From Micromonospora sp045209745 (GTDB lineage: Bacteria; Actinomycetota; Actinomycetes; Mycobacteriales; Micromonosporaceae), in assembly GCF_045209745.1 (NCBI RefSeq), contig NZ_CP109273.1:1798001-1862000 (forward strand): DNA of 64,000 nucleotides, given 5' to 3'. Every line of letters begins with the position of its first letter. The stretch's first letter is position 1. The position numbers and the translations under genes were made by a program. The notes beneath the pieces were generated by a model. That model searched no databases, had not been told where the DNA came from, and was given only the letters and a program-made list of their open reading frames with translations. Below, one piece after another: positions 17,992-25,641 of the stretch.

Positions 17992-18098
17992 CGGCCCCCG
18001 TCCCGCTCCGCTCGTTTGCCACGCCCAGGCTACAACTCAAGGCAGCCGCAGCAGCGCCGCTGACGTGGTACGACAGCGCAGTTGGGTAGCCGAAACCG

Positions 18099-18383
18099 GT
18101 GGCGCATCTACATCTACCGGGCCGGGCAACGTACCGGATCGGGATCCTCGTGCTCGCCGCCGTCACACCCGGGATAATTCTGGTGCCGCCGCTGGGGGCC
18201 GTCATCGCCGCCGCCGTCGTCCTGGCCGTGGTCGACACGGTCGACGGCGCCGGCCCGAACTACCGTCACCACCCACCTGGCCAACGGTTGGTGGGTGGTG
18301 ACGTCAGATGCGACATCGCTGGTGGAATTGGAGCCCCCGGCCGGGATCGAACCGGCGACATCTCGCTTACAAGCTCTGTGTAG
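18099..18383 (+). CDS. Doubtful small membrane protein
   Basis: The frame begins MAHLHLPGRATYRIG and has one or two hydrophobic stretches (ILVLAAVTPGIILV, AVIAAAVVLAVV), so it could be a small membrane protein. Its second half runs through a strong hairpin (18265-18302) and into the duplicated tRNA fragment, so the C-terminus is not natural coding sequence. Either the gene was truncated by the integration event or it is not a gene. Confidence 0.2.
   Translation: MAHLHLPGRATYRIGILVLAAVTPGIILVPPLGAVIAAAVVLAVVDTVDGAGPNYRHHPPGQRLVGGDVRCDIAGGIGAPGRDRTGDISLTSSV
18265..18302. terminator. Strong hairpin near the end of the tRNA-associated element
   Basis: The arms GTCACCACCCACC and GGTGGGTGGTGAC pair perfectly over 13 bases with a 12-base interior. 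It lies just outside the 55-base duplicated tRNA segment and probably terminates transcription in one or both directions. Confidence 0.6.
18319..18373. repeat. Distal att-like copy of the tRNA-Thr 3' half
   Basis: The 55 bases are identical to 19087-19141, from 10 bases past the tRNA 3' end back to the anticodon loop. Beyond 18373 the sequence leaves the tRNA (CTCTGTGTAG instead of the anticodon arm), so this copy cannot form a tRNA. Confidence 0.85.
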
Positions 18384-18465
18384 CTCGTCCTCCCCGTCCG
18401 GGAACGGTCGCCAGCTCGGAGCACCGTCCGTCTCCGCGCCCGCTGGCCCGCCGCCGTCTGGTGCG

Positions 18466-18486
18466 GTTGCTGTCAGCGTTGCTGTC
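18466..18486. repeat. Arm-site-like repeat, copy 1
   Basis: GTTGCTGTC-AGC-GTTGCTGTC is a tandem pair of a 9-base unit and recurs exactly at 19028-19048. An inverted ACAGCAAC lies at 18534-18541. The position inside one end of the element resembles arm-type binding sites of tyrosine integrases. Confidence 0.5.
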
Positions 18487-18611
18487 GACGGCGTTCCCGC
18501 CGCCGCTCCCGGTCGGCATACAAGTCAACATGTACAGCAACACGTGGACAGCGCCACGTACCCGGTTGCCCGCCCGGATCCGTGCCTGTGCCCGGTCCTA
18601 GGGTGGTCGCC

Positions 18612-19016
18612 ATGGCCGACATCGAGCTCACTACGCCGCCGACGCTCCCGCAGTCCAACGGGTATAGCCATGTAGCGACCATTGGTCCAGGACATCGGCT
18701 GGTCTGGACGTCGGGTCAGGTGCCCATCGCCGCCGACGGCACCCCAGCGCCCGTTGGCGACTGGGAGGCCCAGACACGCCAGGCCATGCACAACGTCGGC
18801 GCCGCCCTGTCCGCCGCGGGCGCAACGTGGGACGACGTCTTCAAGCTCACCTTTTACATCGTCGATACTTCTGCGCTGGCGACCGTACGAGCAGTACGGG
18901 ACGAGTTCATCAACATCGAACGGCCGCCGACTAGCTCACTTGTCCAAGTAGCAGGTCTGTTCCGACCGGATCTGCTGATTGAGGTCGAGGCGGTCGCAGC
19001 GATCGCCGACCGCTAA
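18612..19016 (+). CDS. RidA family (YjgF/YER057c/UK114) protein
   Basis: The 134-residue protein has the RidA fold signatures: SNGYSHVATIGPGHRLVWTS near the start, QTRQAMHNVGAALSAAGATW in the middle, and PPTSSLVQVAGLFRPDLLIE at the end, where the conserved Arg lies in the RPDLLIEVEA strand. RidA proteins hydrolyse reactive imines and enamines made by PLP enzymes, but this one belongs to a divergent subfamily and its substrate is unknown. The ATG at 18612 removes a non-conserved leader. It is the only coherent gene between the two att-like repeats, so it may be cargo of a lost mobile element, or a resident trapped by rearrangement. Confidence 0.87.
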   Translation: MADIELTTPPTLPQSNGYSHVATIGPGHRLVWTSGQVPIAADGTPAPVGDWEAQTRQAMHNVGAALSAAGATWDDVFKLTFYIVDTSALATVRAVRDEFINIERPPTSSLVQVAGLFRPDLLIEVEAVAAIADR

Positions 19017-19027
19017 AAACGAGTCCC

Positions 19028-19048
19028 GTTGCTGTCAGCGTTGCTGTC
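19028..19048. repeat. Arm-site-like repeat, copy 2
   Basis: This is an exact second copy of the 21-base sequence at 18466-18486. It lies 38 bases inside the tRNA-proximal end of the element and 12 bases after the RidA stop. Confidence 0.5.
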
Positions 19049-19086
19049 AACCGGTCGACTCGCGGCGGTGCCGGTCGGGAAAAGCC

Positions 19087-19141
19087 TGGTGGAATTGGAG
19101 CCCCCGGCCGGGATCGAACCGGCGACATCTCGCTTACAAGG
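19087..19141. repeat. tRNA-proximal att-like copy
   Basis: This is the copy that forms part of the intact tRNA-Thr gene. It is identical over 55 bases to 18319-18373, and the identity ends inside the anticodon loop. Confidence 0.85.
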
Positions 19142-19173
19142 CGAGTGCTCTGGCCAGCTGAGCTACAGGGGCG
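19097..19173 (-). tRNA. tRNA-Thr (anticodon TGT), 3' CCA encoded
   Basis: The cloverleaf folds fully. The acceptor stem is GCCCCTG with CGGGGGC, the D-arm GCTC/GAGC, and the anticodon arm CTCGC-CTTGTAA-GCGAG, giving anticodon TGT. The T-arm is GCCGG-TTCGATC-CCGGC. The discriminator is T and is followed by an encoded CCA. The gene serves as integration site of the adjacent remnant element and was restored by it. Confidence 0.95.
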
Positions 19174-19522
19174 CGTGCGTCGAGGTCAGCATAGCGACTG
19201 ACGTCCGGATATCCCGTCGCGCGGGCTCCCAAGCACGGGAAAGGTCAAGAACCCGACGCCCGTACGCCTTCACGTCGCTTGGCCGTGTGTCGATTGATGG
19301 TCGACCGTGTCGGAGTGACCGGAATGCGTAGGCCGTGGGCCACGTTCGGCGCTCCCCCGCCTTGGCAGCGCGGGGAAACCCGTTTACGGTTCAGTGACAC
19401 GGACGACAGCCCGGCGCCCTCGCGACCGAGCCGCCGTCCGCTGACCGGCGCGGGCACGCGCCGGTCGCTCCTTCACTCGGATCGTCCGGCACGTTCCTGC
19501 CGGTGAAAGGAAGCGCTTCACC
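19174..19522. other. Intergenic region with the msiK-like gene promoter
   Basis: These 349 bases separate the tRNA 5' end from the sugar ATPase gene and should contain both promoters. No gene is seen. Next to the ATPase ribosome binding site lies the 10-base palindrome GAAGCGCTTC (19510-19519), whose core resembles operators of LacI-type sugar repressors. That reading is tentative. Confidence 0.45.
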
Positions 19523-20614
<1,092 letters not shown>

Positions 20615-20631
20615 CGTAACGCCGTACCGAC

Positions 20632-20662
20632 AAGGGCGGTCCGCTTCGGCGGGCCGCCCTTT
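20632..20662 (+). terminator. Rho-independent terminator of the sugar ATPase gene
   Basis: AAGGGCGGTCCGC and GCGGGCCGCCCTT pair over 13 bases (one G-T) around a TTCG tetraloop, with a short T run, 17 bases after the stop codon. Confidence 0.85.
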
Positions 20663-20791
20663 CGTCGTACCGGCGGTGGCTTCTCAACCTGCGGAGCCAG
20701 CGCGGATGTGGCTCTGTGCGCTGACTCGGCACGGCGGGCCGGACTCGTACCGGCACGGCGACCCGAACCCGAGGAGACGCCGTCCTAACGA

Positions 20792-20828
20792 CGAGGCCCC
20801 ATCCCGCGGTTGGCGGGATGGGGCCTCG
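20792..20828 (-). terminator. Terminator of rlmB
   Basis: The 16-base arms CGAGGCCCCATCCCGC and GCGGGATGGGGCCTCG pair perfectly around GGTTG. On the minus strand they lie 14 bases after the rlmB stop. Confidence 0.8.
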
Positions 20829-20842
20829 GTGACGGGTCGTTC

Positions 20843-21973
20843 CTACAGTTCGGCGGCACGCCGGCGGGCGACCTCGGCCAGGGTGACCGCGGCGGCCACG
20901 CTGGCGTTGAGCGACTCGACCTCAGAGATCATCGGAATGCTGACGGTCAGGTCGCAGGTCTCCCCGACCAGGCGGGAAAGCCCGCGCCCCTCGGAACCGA
21001 CCACCACCACCAGCGGACCGACCGCGGCCTCCAGCGTGTAGAGGTCGGTGTCGCCGTCGGCGTCCAGGCCGACCACCATGAAGCCGGCCGTTCGGCACGC
21101 CTTCAGCGAGCGGGTCAGGTTGGTCACCTGCGCCACGGGCACCCGCGCGGCCGCGCCAGCGCTGGTCCGCCAGGCGGTCGCGGTGATTCCAGCGGCACGC
21201 CGCTCGGGTACGAAGACACCCTGCGCGCCGAACGCTGCGGCCGACCGGATCACGGCACCCAGGTTGCGTGGGTCGGTGACACCGTCCAGCGCGACCAGCA
21301 GCGGGGCCTGCTGCTCCAGGGCAGCGGCGACCAGGTCCTCGAACGGCTGGTACGCGAATGGCGGCACCTGCAGCCCGACGCCCTGGTGCAGCACCCCGCC
21401 GGTCATCCGGTCCAACTCAGCCCGGCTGATCTCCAGGTTGGCGATGCCACGGTCGGCGGCGGTCCGGATTATCTCGTTGACCCGGTCGTCCATGTCGATG
21501 CCCTGGGCGGTGTAGAGCGCTGTCGCCGGCACCAGGGCGCGCAGCGCCTCCAGCACCGGGTTACGCCCGACCAGCAGCTCCGGGGTGTCCTTGCTCGGGT
21601 TGGACTTGCGTCCCGGCGCGACCCGGGGGCCGGACCGCGCGGTGGGCTTGCCGCCCCGGCCGCTGGTGGCACCCCGGCCGACCGGTACGCCCCGACCGCC
21701 GCCCCTGCCCCAGGTGGTGTCCTTGCTGCCCGGCTGACCGATCTTCGGAGCGCGCCCCTCCTCGAGCGCCGCGCGGCGCTCCTTGTCCTGCTTCCAGGCG
21801 GTGCGCTGGGGCAGCTTCTCAGTGCCCGAGTAGCCCTTGTGCCACGGCCGCTCATCGGCGGGCAGGGTGCGTCCCCGCCCAGCCAGCGAGTCCTTGTTCT
21901 TGCCGCCGGTGCCCTTGGGGGCGCCTGCCTTCGACGTCAGTCGCCGGCCACGGCGCTGCGAGTTGCCGGCCAT
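20843..21973 (-). CDS. rlmB: 23S rRNA (guanosine-2'-O-)-methyltransferase RlmB-type (SpoU family)
   Basis: The 376-residue protein has a long basic, Gly-rich N-terminal extension (residues 1-115) common in actinobacteria. A substrate-binding domain (LLVGRNPVLEALRALV, from about 122) and the SpoU knot follow. The three SpoU motifs are visible: DGVTDPRNLGAVIRSA, VVVVGSEGRGLSRLV and IPMISEVESLNASVAAAVTL. It probably methylates G2251 of 23S rRNA; the family also contains tRNA Gm18 enzymes. The ATG at 21973 overlaps the cysS stop as ATGA, so the two are translationally coupled, an order conserved in actinobacteria. A strong terminator follows. Confidence 0.92.
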   Translation of the reverse strand: MAGNSQRRGRRLTSKAGAPKGTGGKNKDSLAGRGRTLPADERPWHKGYSGTEKLPQRTAWKQDKERRAALEEGRAPKIGQPGSKDTTWGRGGGRGVPVGRGATSGRGGKPTARSGPRVAPGRKSNPSKDTPELLVGRNPVLEALRALVPATALYTAQGIDMDDRVNEIIRTAADRGIANLEISRAELDRMTGGVLHQGVGLQVPPFAYQPFEDLVAAALEQQAPLLVALDGVTDPRNLGAVIRSAAAFGAQGVFVPERRAAGITATAWRTSAGAAARVPVAQVTNLTRSLKACRTAGFMVVGLDADGDTDLYTLEAAVGPLVVVVGSEGRGLSRLVGETCDLTVSIPMISEVESLNASVAAAVTLAEVARRRAAEL

Positions 21974-23388
21974 CAGTCCTGCTCTCCAATAGTCCAACGG
22001 GGGCCCTGGGGGGTGTCCTCGACCACCACGCCGGCCAGCTTGAGCTGGTCACGTACCGCATCGGCGGCGGCCCAGTCCTTGCGGCCCCGGGCCTGCGCGC
22101 GCTGCTCCAGGGCCAGCGCGATCAGGGAATCCACCACGGCACGTAGATCATCCGAGCGACCGCCGCTGGTCCAGGCCGGGTTGAGGGGGTCGATCCCGAG
22201 GATATCCAGCATTGCCCGCACCACGGCCAGGGTGGTGCGGACGGTCACATCGTCGCCAGCGCTCAGTGCGGTGTTGCCGTCCCGGAGGTGCTGTTGCAGC
22301 ACGGCCAGCGCGGCGGACGTGTTGAGGTCGTCGTTCATCGCCGCGACGAACCCGCTCGGCAGCTCAGCGAGCTGCCCGGCACCGACCCGCTCGGCCGCCC
22401 GCTGCACGAAACCCTCGATCCGGCGGTACGCGGTCGCTGCGTCGCGGAGCGAATCCTCCGAGTAGTCGATCACCGAGCGGTAGTGCGCCGCTGCGTAGTA
22501 GTAACGAAGCTCCACCGGCCGCACTCCGAGCGAGTCCACGTACGCCAGGTCAAGCGCGTTGCCGGCGGACTTGCCCATCTTGGCCCCGCCGATGCTGAGC
22601 AGCCCGTGGTGCACCCAGTAACGGGCGAACGGAAGCCCGGCCGCCTGGGACTGGGCGATTTCGTTCTCGTGGTGCGGGAACGTCAGGTCCAGTCCGCCGC
22701 CGTGGATGTCGAACTCCGGGCCGAGATACCGCCAGCACATCGCCGAGCACTCGATGTGCCAGCCCGGACGGCCCAACCCCCACGGCGACGGCCAGTAGGC
22801 GTCGGCCGGCTCGTCCGGTTTGGCGCCCTTCCAGAGCGCGAAGTCGCGCGGGTCCCGCTTGCCCCGGTCGGGGGCGTCGCCGGCCGACTGCATCGCGTCC
22901 GGCGATTGACCCGACAGCGACCCGTACGCCGACCAGGACGCCACGTCGAAGTAGACGTCGCCGGAGCCGTCGGCGGCCGGGTATGCGTGCCCGTCGGCGA
23001 TCAACTTCGTGATCAGCTCGTGCATCTCCGGGATGTGCCCCGTGGCGCGCGGCTCATAGGTGGGCGACAGCACGTTCAACGCCCGGTACGACTCGGCGAG
23101 GAGCAGCTCGTTGGCGTAAGCGATCGACCAGAACGGCTGACCCTGTTCGCCCGCCTTGATGAGGATCTTGTCGTCGATGTCGGTGAGGTTGCGAATGAAG
23201 GTGACCTCGTAGCCGGCGGCCAGCAACCAGCGGCGCAGGACGTCATAGTTGACGCCGGAGCGAAGGTGACCAATGTGCGGCGGGGCCTGAAGGGTGAGAC
23301 CACACAGGTAGACCCCCACCTTGCCGGCTTCCCGCGGGACGAAGTCCCGCACCGATCGGGTGGCGGTGTCATACAGGCGTAGCGTCAC
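21973..23388 (-). CDS. cysS: Cysteinyl-tRNA synthetase
   Basis: The 471-residue class I synthetase shows the zinc ligand Cys in VYLCGLT near residue 29, the HIGH-type motif PPHIGHLRSG near 36, and RPGWHIECSAM with the second zinc Cys. It also has the FPHHENEIAQS motif with ligand His and Glu, and the KMSKS-type loop, here KMGKS (near residue 271). The DALR-like and C-terminal tRNA-binding regions follow. Length and C-terminus fit CysS rather than the shorter mycothiol ligase MshC. It charges tRNA-Cys and forms an operon with rlmB. Confidence 0.95.
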   Translation of the reverse strand: MTLRLYDTATRSVRDFVPREAGKVGVYLCGLTLQAPPHIGHLRSGVNYDVLRRWLLAAGYEVTFIRNLTDIDDKILIKAGEQGQPFWSIAYANELLLAESYRALNVLSPTYEPRATGHIPEMHELITKLIADGHAYPAADGSGDVYFDVASWSAYGSLSGQSPDAMQSAGDAPDRGKRDPRDFALWKGAKPDEPADAYWPSPWGLGRPGWHIECSAMCWRYLGPEFDIHGGGLDLTFPHHENEIAQSQAAGLPFARYWVHHGLLSIGGAKMGKSAGNALDLAYVDSLGVRPVELRYYYAAAHYRSVIDYSEDSLRDAATAYRRIEGFVQRAAERVGAGQLAELPSGFVAAMNDDLNTSAALAVLQQHLRDGNTALSAGDDVTVRTTLAVVRAMLDILGIDPLNPAWTSGGRSDDLRAVVDSLIALALEQRAQARGRKDWAAADAVRDQLKLAGVVVEDTPQGPRWTIGEQD

Positions 23389-23427
23389 CGTACAAGGGTA
23401 GCTGTCCGTGCCTGTCCGAGCCCGCCG

Positions 23428-24192
23428 GTGTCGGGTCGTACGCTGCCAGGCGTGGATGTGACCGCACGCTCCGGTGCGACGCCGGCCAGCCCCAGCGCCG
23501 CCGACACGGTCGTTGGACAGGCCGACGCAGTCTCTGGGCGGGCCGACGCGGTCGTAGGGCGGGTCGGGGAGACGTCGCAGACCCTCGACCGGGGGTTACG
23601 GCTGCTGCACCTGGTCGCCGACGCCTCGGGTGGTCTGACCGTCACCGAGGCCGCGAACCGGCTCGGCATCGGCCGGGCCGCCGTCTACCGACTTGTCGGC
23701 CCGCTGACCGGGCACGGCATGCTGCGCCGCGACGGCGACGGCCGGCTGCGCCTCGGCGCCGGGTTGTTGCACCTGGCCCGACGCGCCCAGCCGTTGCTCG
23801 CCGAGGGCGCACTGCCCGCGCTTCGCCGCCTCGCTGAGCAGGCCGGCGCGACAGCGCATCTGACCGTCGTCGAGGGTGGCGAGGGCGTCGCCCTGGCCGT
23901 GGTCGAGCCAAGCTGGACGTCGTTCCACGTCGCGTACCGGGCCGGGGCACGACATCCGCTGGACCGGGGGGCGGCGGGCCGGGCCATCCTGGCCGGTCGG
24001 GCCGGGGTGGCGGAGCCGGTAAGCAGCAGCGGGGAGTTGCAGGCCGGGGCGTACGGGGTGGCCGCGCCGGTGCTCGGCGTGCCGGGCCTGGAGGCCAGCG
24101 TCGGCGTGGTCACGCTCGCCCCGCTGGACGTCGACACGATCGGCCCCCAGGTGCTGGCCGCCGCCACCGCCATCACCGCCGCCCTCACCTGA
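23428..24192 (+). CDS. IclR-family transcriptional regulator
   Basis: The protein has an Ala/Val-rich N-terminal tail followed by a winged helix from about residue 50 (TLDRGLRLLHLVADASGGLTV, then ANRLGIGRAAVYRLVGPLTG). A shortened effector domain follows (RRLAEQAGATAHLTVVEGGE, then HPLDRGAAGRAILAGR). The effector domain looks reduced toward the C-terminus compared with typical 250-residue members. The start is uncertain: GTG codons at 23428, 23452 and 23458 are in frame and none has a clear ribosome binding site. It is divergent from cysS, and its target is not obvious from neighbours. Confidence 0.87.
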   Translation: MSGRTLPGVDVTARSGATPASPSAADTVVGQADAVSGRADAVVGRVGETSQTLDRGLRLLHLVADASGGLTVTEAANRLGIGRAAVYRLVGPLTGHGMLRRDGDGRLRLGAGLLHLARRAQPLLAEGALPALRRLAEQAGATAHLTVVEGGEGVALAVVEPSWTSFHVAYRAGARHPLDRGAAGRAILAGRAGVAEPVSSSGELQAGAYGVAAPVLGVPGLEASVGVVTLAPLDVDTIGPQVLAAATAITAALT

Positions 24193-24282
24193 TCCCTGGA
24201 GCAGCCGCCACCGACCCCATCGCCACCTGATCAGCCGGCCGGCCCTCCCGTGCCATACCACGATCGGCGAACGGATTCGCGG

Positions 24283-24326
24283 TTGTCCACAGGGTCGGAC
24301 GGCGCGCGCGGGTCAGGTTGTCCACA
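24283..24326 (+). promoter_or_regulatory. Two perfect DnaA boxes in direct repeat
   Basis: TTGTCCACA, the preferred actinobacterial DnaA box, occurs at 24283-24291 and 24318-24326 in the same orientation. Both copies lie within a longer shared 14-mer GGTTGTCCACAGGG, 35 bases apart. They sit between the IclR and DUF559 genes, just upstream of the latter. They could titrate DnaA or let it control the DUF559 gene. Two boxes alone are not an origin. Confidence 0.55.
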
Positions 24327-24367
24327 GGGGTATCGGCGGTCGATGGGTGGTCGGCAGGCTGCTGGGC

Positions 24368-25435
24368 ATGCCACCACGTCCGCACCGCCCCGATGCCCTG
24401 GCGTGGCAGGTCTTCCGCGGCTCCGACGCCGTCCGGGATGGCCTGCTCACCGAGCATCAGCTGCGCAGCGCCGCCTGGGTGCGACTGCGCCACGACATCT
24501 ACGCCGACGCACGGCTGGACCGGGACTACACCCTGGCCTGTCGCGCCGCCCTCCTCCGGCTACCGCCCGGGGTGGTGGTCGGGGGCCCATCGGCCGCATA
24601 CCTGCACGGTGTCGAGCACGCCGCGTCCTTCACCGATGACGTTCACGTCCTCGTGCCCCGACCGTTGCGGATCGGCCCACAGCGCGGCCTCCGCGTGCAC
24701 GCCAACGCCATCACCTCGCGCCCACCGGACGTAAGGCGCCCACCGGGACCAGGGTGCCCGCCGGCCGTCGGAATGCCACCAAGCCCGACACGGCAACTTC
24801 CCCGGGTGGGCGCAGCGTCGGCCAGAGTGGGCGGCATGGCGGCGGCCAGACCGGGCGACGCGCGGGTTGCGGCCTTCACGCCCGGCCCCAGCTGGGCCCC
24901 GGGCAGCCCGATCCCCCGCTCCGACCCTGGGCAGGCCGCCTGGGAAACGGCAGTCTGGCTCGAACCGGTGCGCGCAGTCGCCATCGTCGACTCGCTGCTC
25001 GGGCAGGGGCTGACCGATCGCGACACGCTGGCCGCCATGGCCGCCCGCAATGCCGACCGGCCCGGTGGGCGGCGGGCGCGGTGGCTCTTCGACCTGACCG
25101 ACGGCGGAGCCCAGTCTCCGCCGGAGTCGCACCTACGCGTACGGCTGGTGCTCGGCGGGCTGCCACGCCCCGCCGTTCAACATCCGGTACGCCTGGCCAA
25201 CAGCGTTGTCCTGCACCCCGACCTGGCGTGGCCGGAATATCGGGTAGCGGTCAAGTACGACGGGCAGTGGCACTCCGACGCAGAACAACTGCACCGCGAT
25301 CGCCGCCGGCTGAACCTGCTGGTCGGCGCGGGTTGGCTGGTCCTGCATGTGACCAGTCGACGGCTGCACGCCGATTTCCCAGCAGTGCTCCGCGAGGTGC
25401 GCGCAGCGCTGGTCAGCCGGGGATGGCGGCGGTGA
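24368..25435 (+). CDS. DUF559 domain protein with AbiEi-like N-terminal domain
   Basis: The 355-residue protein starts with a region like that of AbiEi-type antitoxin families (DGLLTEHQLRSAAWVRLRHD, then VVVGGPSAAYLHGVE). It ends with a Vsr/PD-(D/E)XK-like DUF559 domain (YRVAVKYDGQWHSD, then RDRRRLNLLVGAGWLVLHVT), in which the Asp and the downstream residues could bind metal. A Pro/Arg-rich insertion of about 70 residues near positions 120-190 separates the two and looks unstructured. Such proteins are present in many copies in actinomycetes and their function is unknown. The ATG at 24368 was chosen over an upstream GTG at 24347 because conserved sequence begins just after it. Two DnaA boxes lie upstream. 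Confidence 0.75.
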   Translation: MPPRPHRPDALAWQVFRGSDAVRDGLLTEHQLRSAAWVRLRHDIYADARLDRDYTLACRAALLRLPPGVVVGGPSAAYLHGVEHAASFTDDVHVLVPRPLRIGPQRGLRVHANAITSRPPDVRRPPGPGCPPAVGMPPSPTRQLPRVGAASARVGGMAAARPGDARVAAFTPGPSWAPGSPIPRSDPGQAAWETAVWLEPVRAVAIVDSLLGQGLTDRDTLAAMAARNADRPGGRRARWLFDLTDGGAQSPPESHLRVRLVLGGLPRPAVQHPVRLANSVVLHPDLAWPEYRVAVKYDGQWHSDAEQLHRDRRRLNLLVGAGWLVLHVTSRRLHADFPAVLREVRAALVSRGWRR

Positions 25436-25467
25436 CCCCGCACCCGACCAGGATCATCTCGCGTTCC

Positions 25468-25485
25468 TGGAAAGCGCGCTTTCCA
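25468..25485. repeat. 18-base perfect palindrome
   Basis: TGGAAAGCGCGCTTTCCA is a perfect palindrome between two convergent genes. It resembles a LacI-type operator but has no promoter to act on here. A small hairpin terminator for the DUF559 gene is the simpler reading. Confidence 0.4.
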
Positions 25486-25536
25486 CCGGCCGATGACACC
25501 CCGCCATCAAGGAACCCGAGTCGATCATCGCCGGGA

Positions 25537-25607
25537 ACGACGCCGCGCACGACGCCGCGCACGACTCGGCGCAAGCCAGCAGGGCCCGGGACGCCAGCAG
25601 GGCCCGG
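25537..25607. repeat. Short tandem repeats downstream of the subtilase gene
   Basis: A 12-base unit ACGACGCCGCGC is repeated about 2.4 times (25537-25565). A 15-base unit GCCAGCAGGGCCCGG then occurs twice (25575-25589, 25593-25607), the second copy merging into the terminator stem. It looks like slippage in a terminator region. Confidence 0.6.
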
Positions 25608-25629
25608 TCGACGATCGTCGACCGGGCCC
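25600..25629 (-). terminator. Terminator of the subtilase gene
   Basis: GGGCCCGGTCGAC and GTCGACCGGGCCC pair perfectly over 13 bases around GATC, 12 bases after the subtilase stop codon. Confidence 0.75.
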
Positions 25630-25641
25630 CGAGGCGGTGCC

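Larger units (their letters stand above)
18319..19141. mobile_element. Remnant integrated element in tRNA-Thr, bounded by 55-base direct repeats
   Basis: Two perfect 55-base direct repeats, 768 bases apart, hold the 3' half of tRNA-Thr plus 10 bases downstream. This is the usual pattern of attL and attR left when an element integrates into a tRNA 3' end and restores the gene. Between them lie a RidA gene, two copies of GTTGCTGTCAGCGTTGCTGTC near the two ends, and no integrase. It is best read as a deletion derivative of a larger integrative element or prophage. Confidence 0.7.

Noticed and set aside
18319..18373. Second tRNA-Thr gene
   Set aside because: It contains only the 3' half of the tRNA; the sequence diverges at the anticodon loop and cannot fold into a full tRNA.
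24283..24326. Replication origin
   Set aside because: Only two DnaA boxes are present, without an AT-rich unwinding region and without dnaA or dnaN nearby.
25468..25485. LacI-type operator TGGAAAGCGCGCTTTCCA
   Set aside because: It lies between two convergent gene ends with no promoter to control, so it is kept only as a palindrome or weak terminator.
25537..25607. CRISPR-like repeats
   Set aside because: The units are 12 and 15 bases, adjacent or nearly so, without regular spacers, and merge into a terminator.
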